64,000 bases of DNA, taken from the NCBI GenBank assembly GCA_028023455.1, contig JAQFVV010006238.1, forward strand, positions 6,520,572-6,584,571, given 5' to 3'. This DNA comes from Epiperipatus broadwayi (taxonomy: Eukaryota > Onychophora > Udeonychophora > Euonychophora > Peripatidae). Numbering within the stretch: the first letter of the stretch is position 1; the number at the start of each line of letters is the position of its first letter. Under the pieces are notes generated by a model. It searched no databases. It was not told where the DNA came from and was given only the letters and a program-made list of their open reading frames with translations. The position numbers and the translations under genes were made by a program. Positions 62,766 through 64,000 of the stretch are shown here, one piece after another.

Positions 62766-64000
62766 GAACAATTAGGTAGAACTTTTTTAAATGTATTTAT
62801 GAAGGTTCTGCCGACTTTTTTTTTTTATTAAAGAGCATATACAAGGAGTGCTTTCTAAATATTATGACATTAGGTTGTCTTAAGGAGTTCACTGCTATGT
62901 GAGCAGTTTTTTTAATTTTTCTTCCTCTTTTATCTCTCTGCTCAAATAATCTAACTTTTTCCAATGGAACATATGTTCATAACAAATGTGTCTGCTTGGA
63001 AACAACTCATTAAAACCTTGCCCTTTTTAAGAATGAAAACAATCAGCATTGATAAATATATAAAATTTCTATTGACAGTTCTCTTTTTGCAGAAAGCCTA
63101 ATCAGGTTAGAGTATTATTTGAATTTTATATCCAGGAATATAAGGGCCATTTTCCATGGTATCTGTCATTGGTCAGGCAAGCAACACATGAGAAAGAAAG
63201 GAGATTAATGTTATTCAATCTAATCTGTGTATTTTGAGTTGACAGTTGGATATATTTTGAAAAATAAGAATAAAATTTGATTTTTTTCTAAGAGTATTTA
63301 GTACTTCAATTAGACATGGCACTAGTCAAACATATAACTACAAACGAGTTTATTTAATTTAATGGGTTTTCTTCTAGGATAAATGAATATAGCAAACTTT
63401 GAAAGTGTTCAACTGATAATTATAATAGCAATAATATACTTTTAAAAACAGATATGTAGATATGTTTTTATTTTCAACATATTAGGATCTATTGAGGACA
63501 TTGGAGTATAGGTGTTAGTTGTTAGACTGCCAACTTTTGATAAGAGGCTTATATCTGAGTGGAGATTAATTTTTTTTAACAGTTGGGCTTTTTGTATTTT
63601 TGGTAGTTTGCTCATAGCTGATTCAACCATACCCATGAATATCTATCCTATGTGATTTAATGCAGAGACCGAATGGTGGAGTCTGGAAATTAAGGTCCAT
63701 AAATTGTGGCTTTATCACTAATGGTACTCAATTTTTTTATAAATATCTGAGCAATAAACCTTTTAATTATTTATTTAATGAATATTTATTTACTTTTAAA
63801 TGAACAAAGATTCAAAAATAATCAAAATTATTTAAATGAGTTTTAGTGTGCCAACCATTATAACCATAATTATAATATGAACTAATTATTTAATCTGTTA
63901 AAGAAAATGTTTAATTTAGTCATGATTTACTTTTACTAATTTGTATCATGGCCTCTATAAATAGAATTCACCAACAATATACAATAAGTGTAATAATGCT
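62766..64000. other. AT-rich DNA, no feature recognised
   Basis: A 64-codon minus frame (63636-63442) has no recognisable family. Nothing else supported to the end of the window. Confidence 0.4.

Overview
This is AT-rich, intron/intergenic-type animal DNA, apparently built almost entirely of transposable elements and their relics. I could not recognise a single host protein-coding gene. The mix of families (a Penelope-like element with a GIY-YIG domain, several APE-type LINEs, tRNA-derived SINEs, a hAT MITE, a Tigger/pogo relic, (ATT)n arrays and many long inverted repeats) suits an invertebrate. A lophotrochozoan, most plausibly a cephalopod mollusc, is my best guess, but that comes from the general look of the repeats and is not proven. 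A run of exactly 500 N (39540-40039) marks a scaffold gap.

Layout. 1-4 kb: inverted-repeat element A plus two decayed RTE-like LINE relics on the minus strand. 4-9.5 kb: AT-rich DNA with no recognisable feature. 9.5-11.5 kb: an ~86-bp minisatellite and a 334-bp tandem duplication. 12-15.6 kb: element A, a tRNA-like SINE with target duplication, and a terminal-inverted-repeat (TIR) element of family B. 15.9-21.3 kb: a complete minus-strand LTR retrotransposon with ~1.7-kb LTRs that carries only a gag-like region, so it is non-autonomous. 21.8-24 kb: a LINE relic. 25.4-29.4 kb: a palindromic family B copy, then two Penelope-like copies in inverted orientation, each interrupted at the same position by a different inverted-repeat insertion. 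30.2-36.4 kb: a hAT MITE, a 61-bp minisatellite, and LINE relics, one broken by an element A insertion with an 11-bp target duplication. 40.8-44.5 kb: duplications, a family B palindrome, a family B element with ~140-bp TIRs, and a second tRNA-like SINE. 45.4-51.5 kb: SINEs, Penelope 3' ends and two convergent LINEs, each bounded on both sides by (ATT)n arrays. One of these is the best-preserved coding region of the window (APE fragment plus an intact 600-codon RT frame). 52.2-56.2 kb: a hairpin, a LINE relic, a Tigger transposase tail and a 652-bp TIR element (family C). 56-64 kb: mostly featureless, with one family B module and one SINE.

No operon or pathway is present. The parts relate through mobile-element biology: LINE and Penelope enzymes are the likely source of SINE and element A mobility, and nested insertions give a relative order of events. 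The most notable features are three (ATT)n arrays coinciding exactly with LINE borders, a shared insertion site in both Penelope copies, paired divergence of hairpin arms in element A, and a very high density of long inverted repeats.
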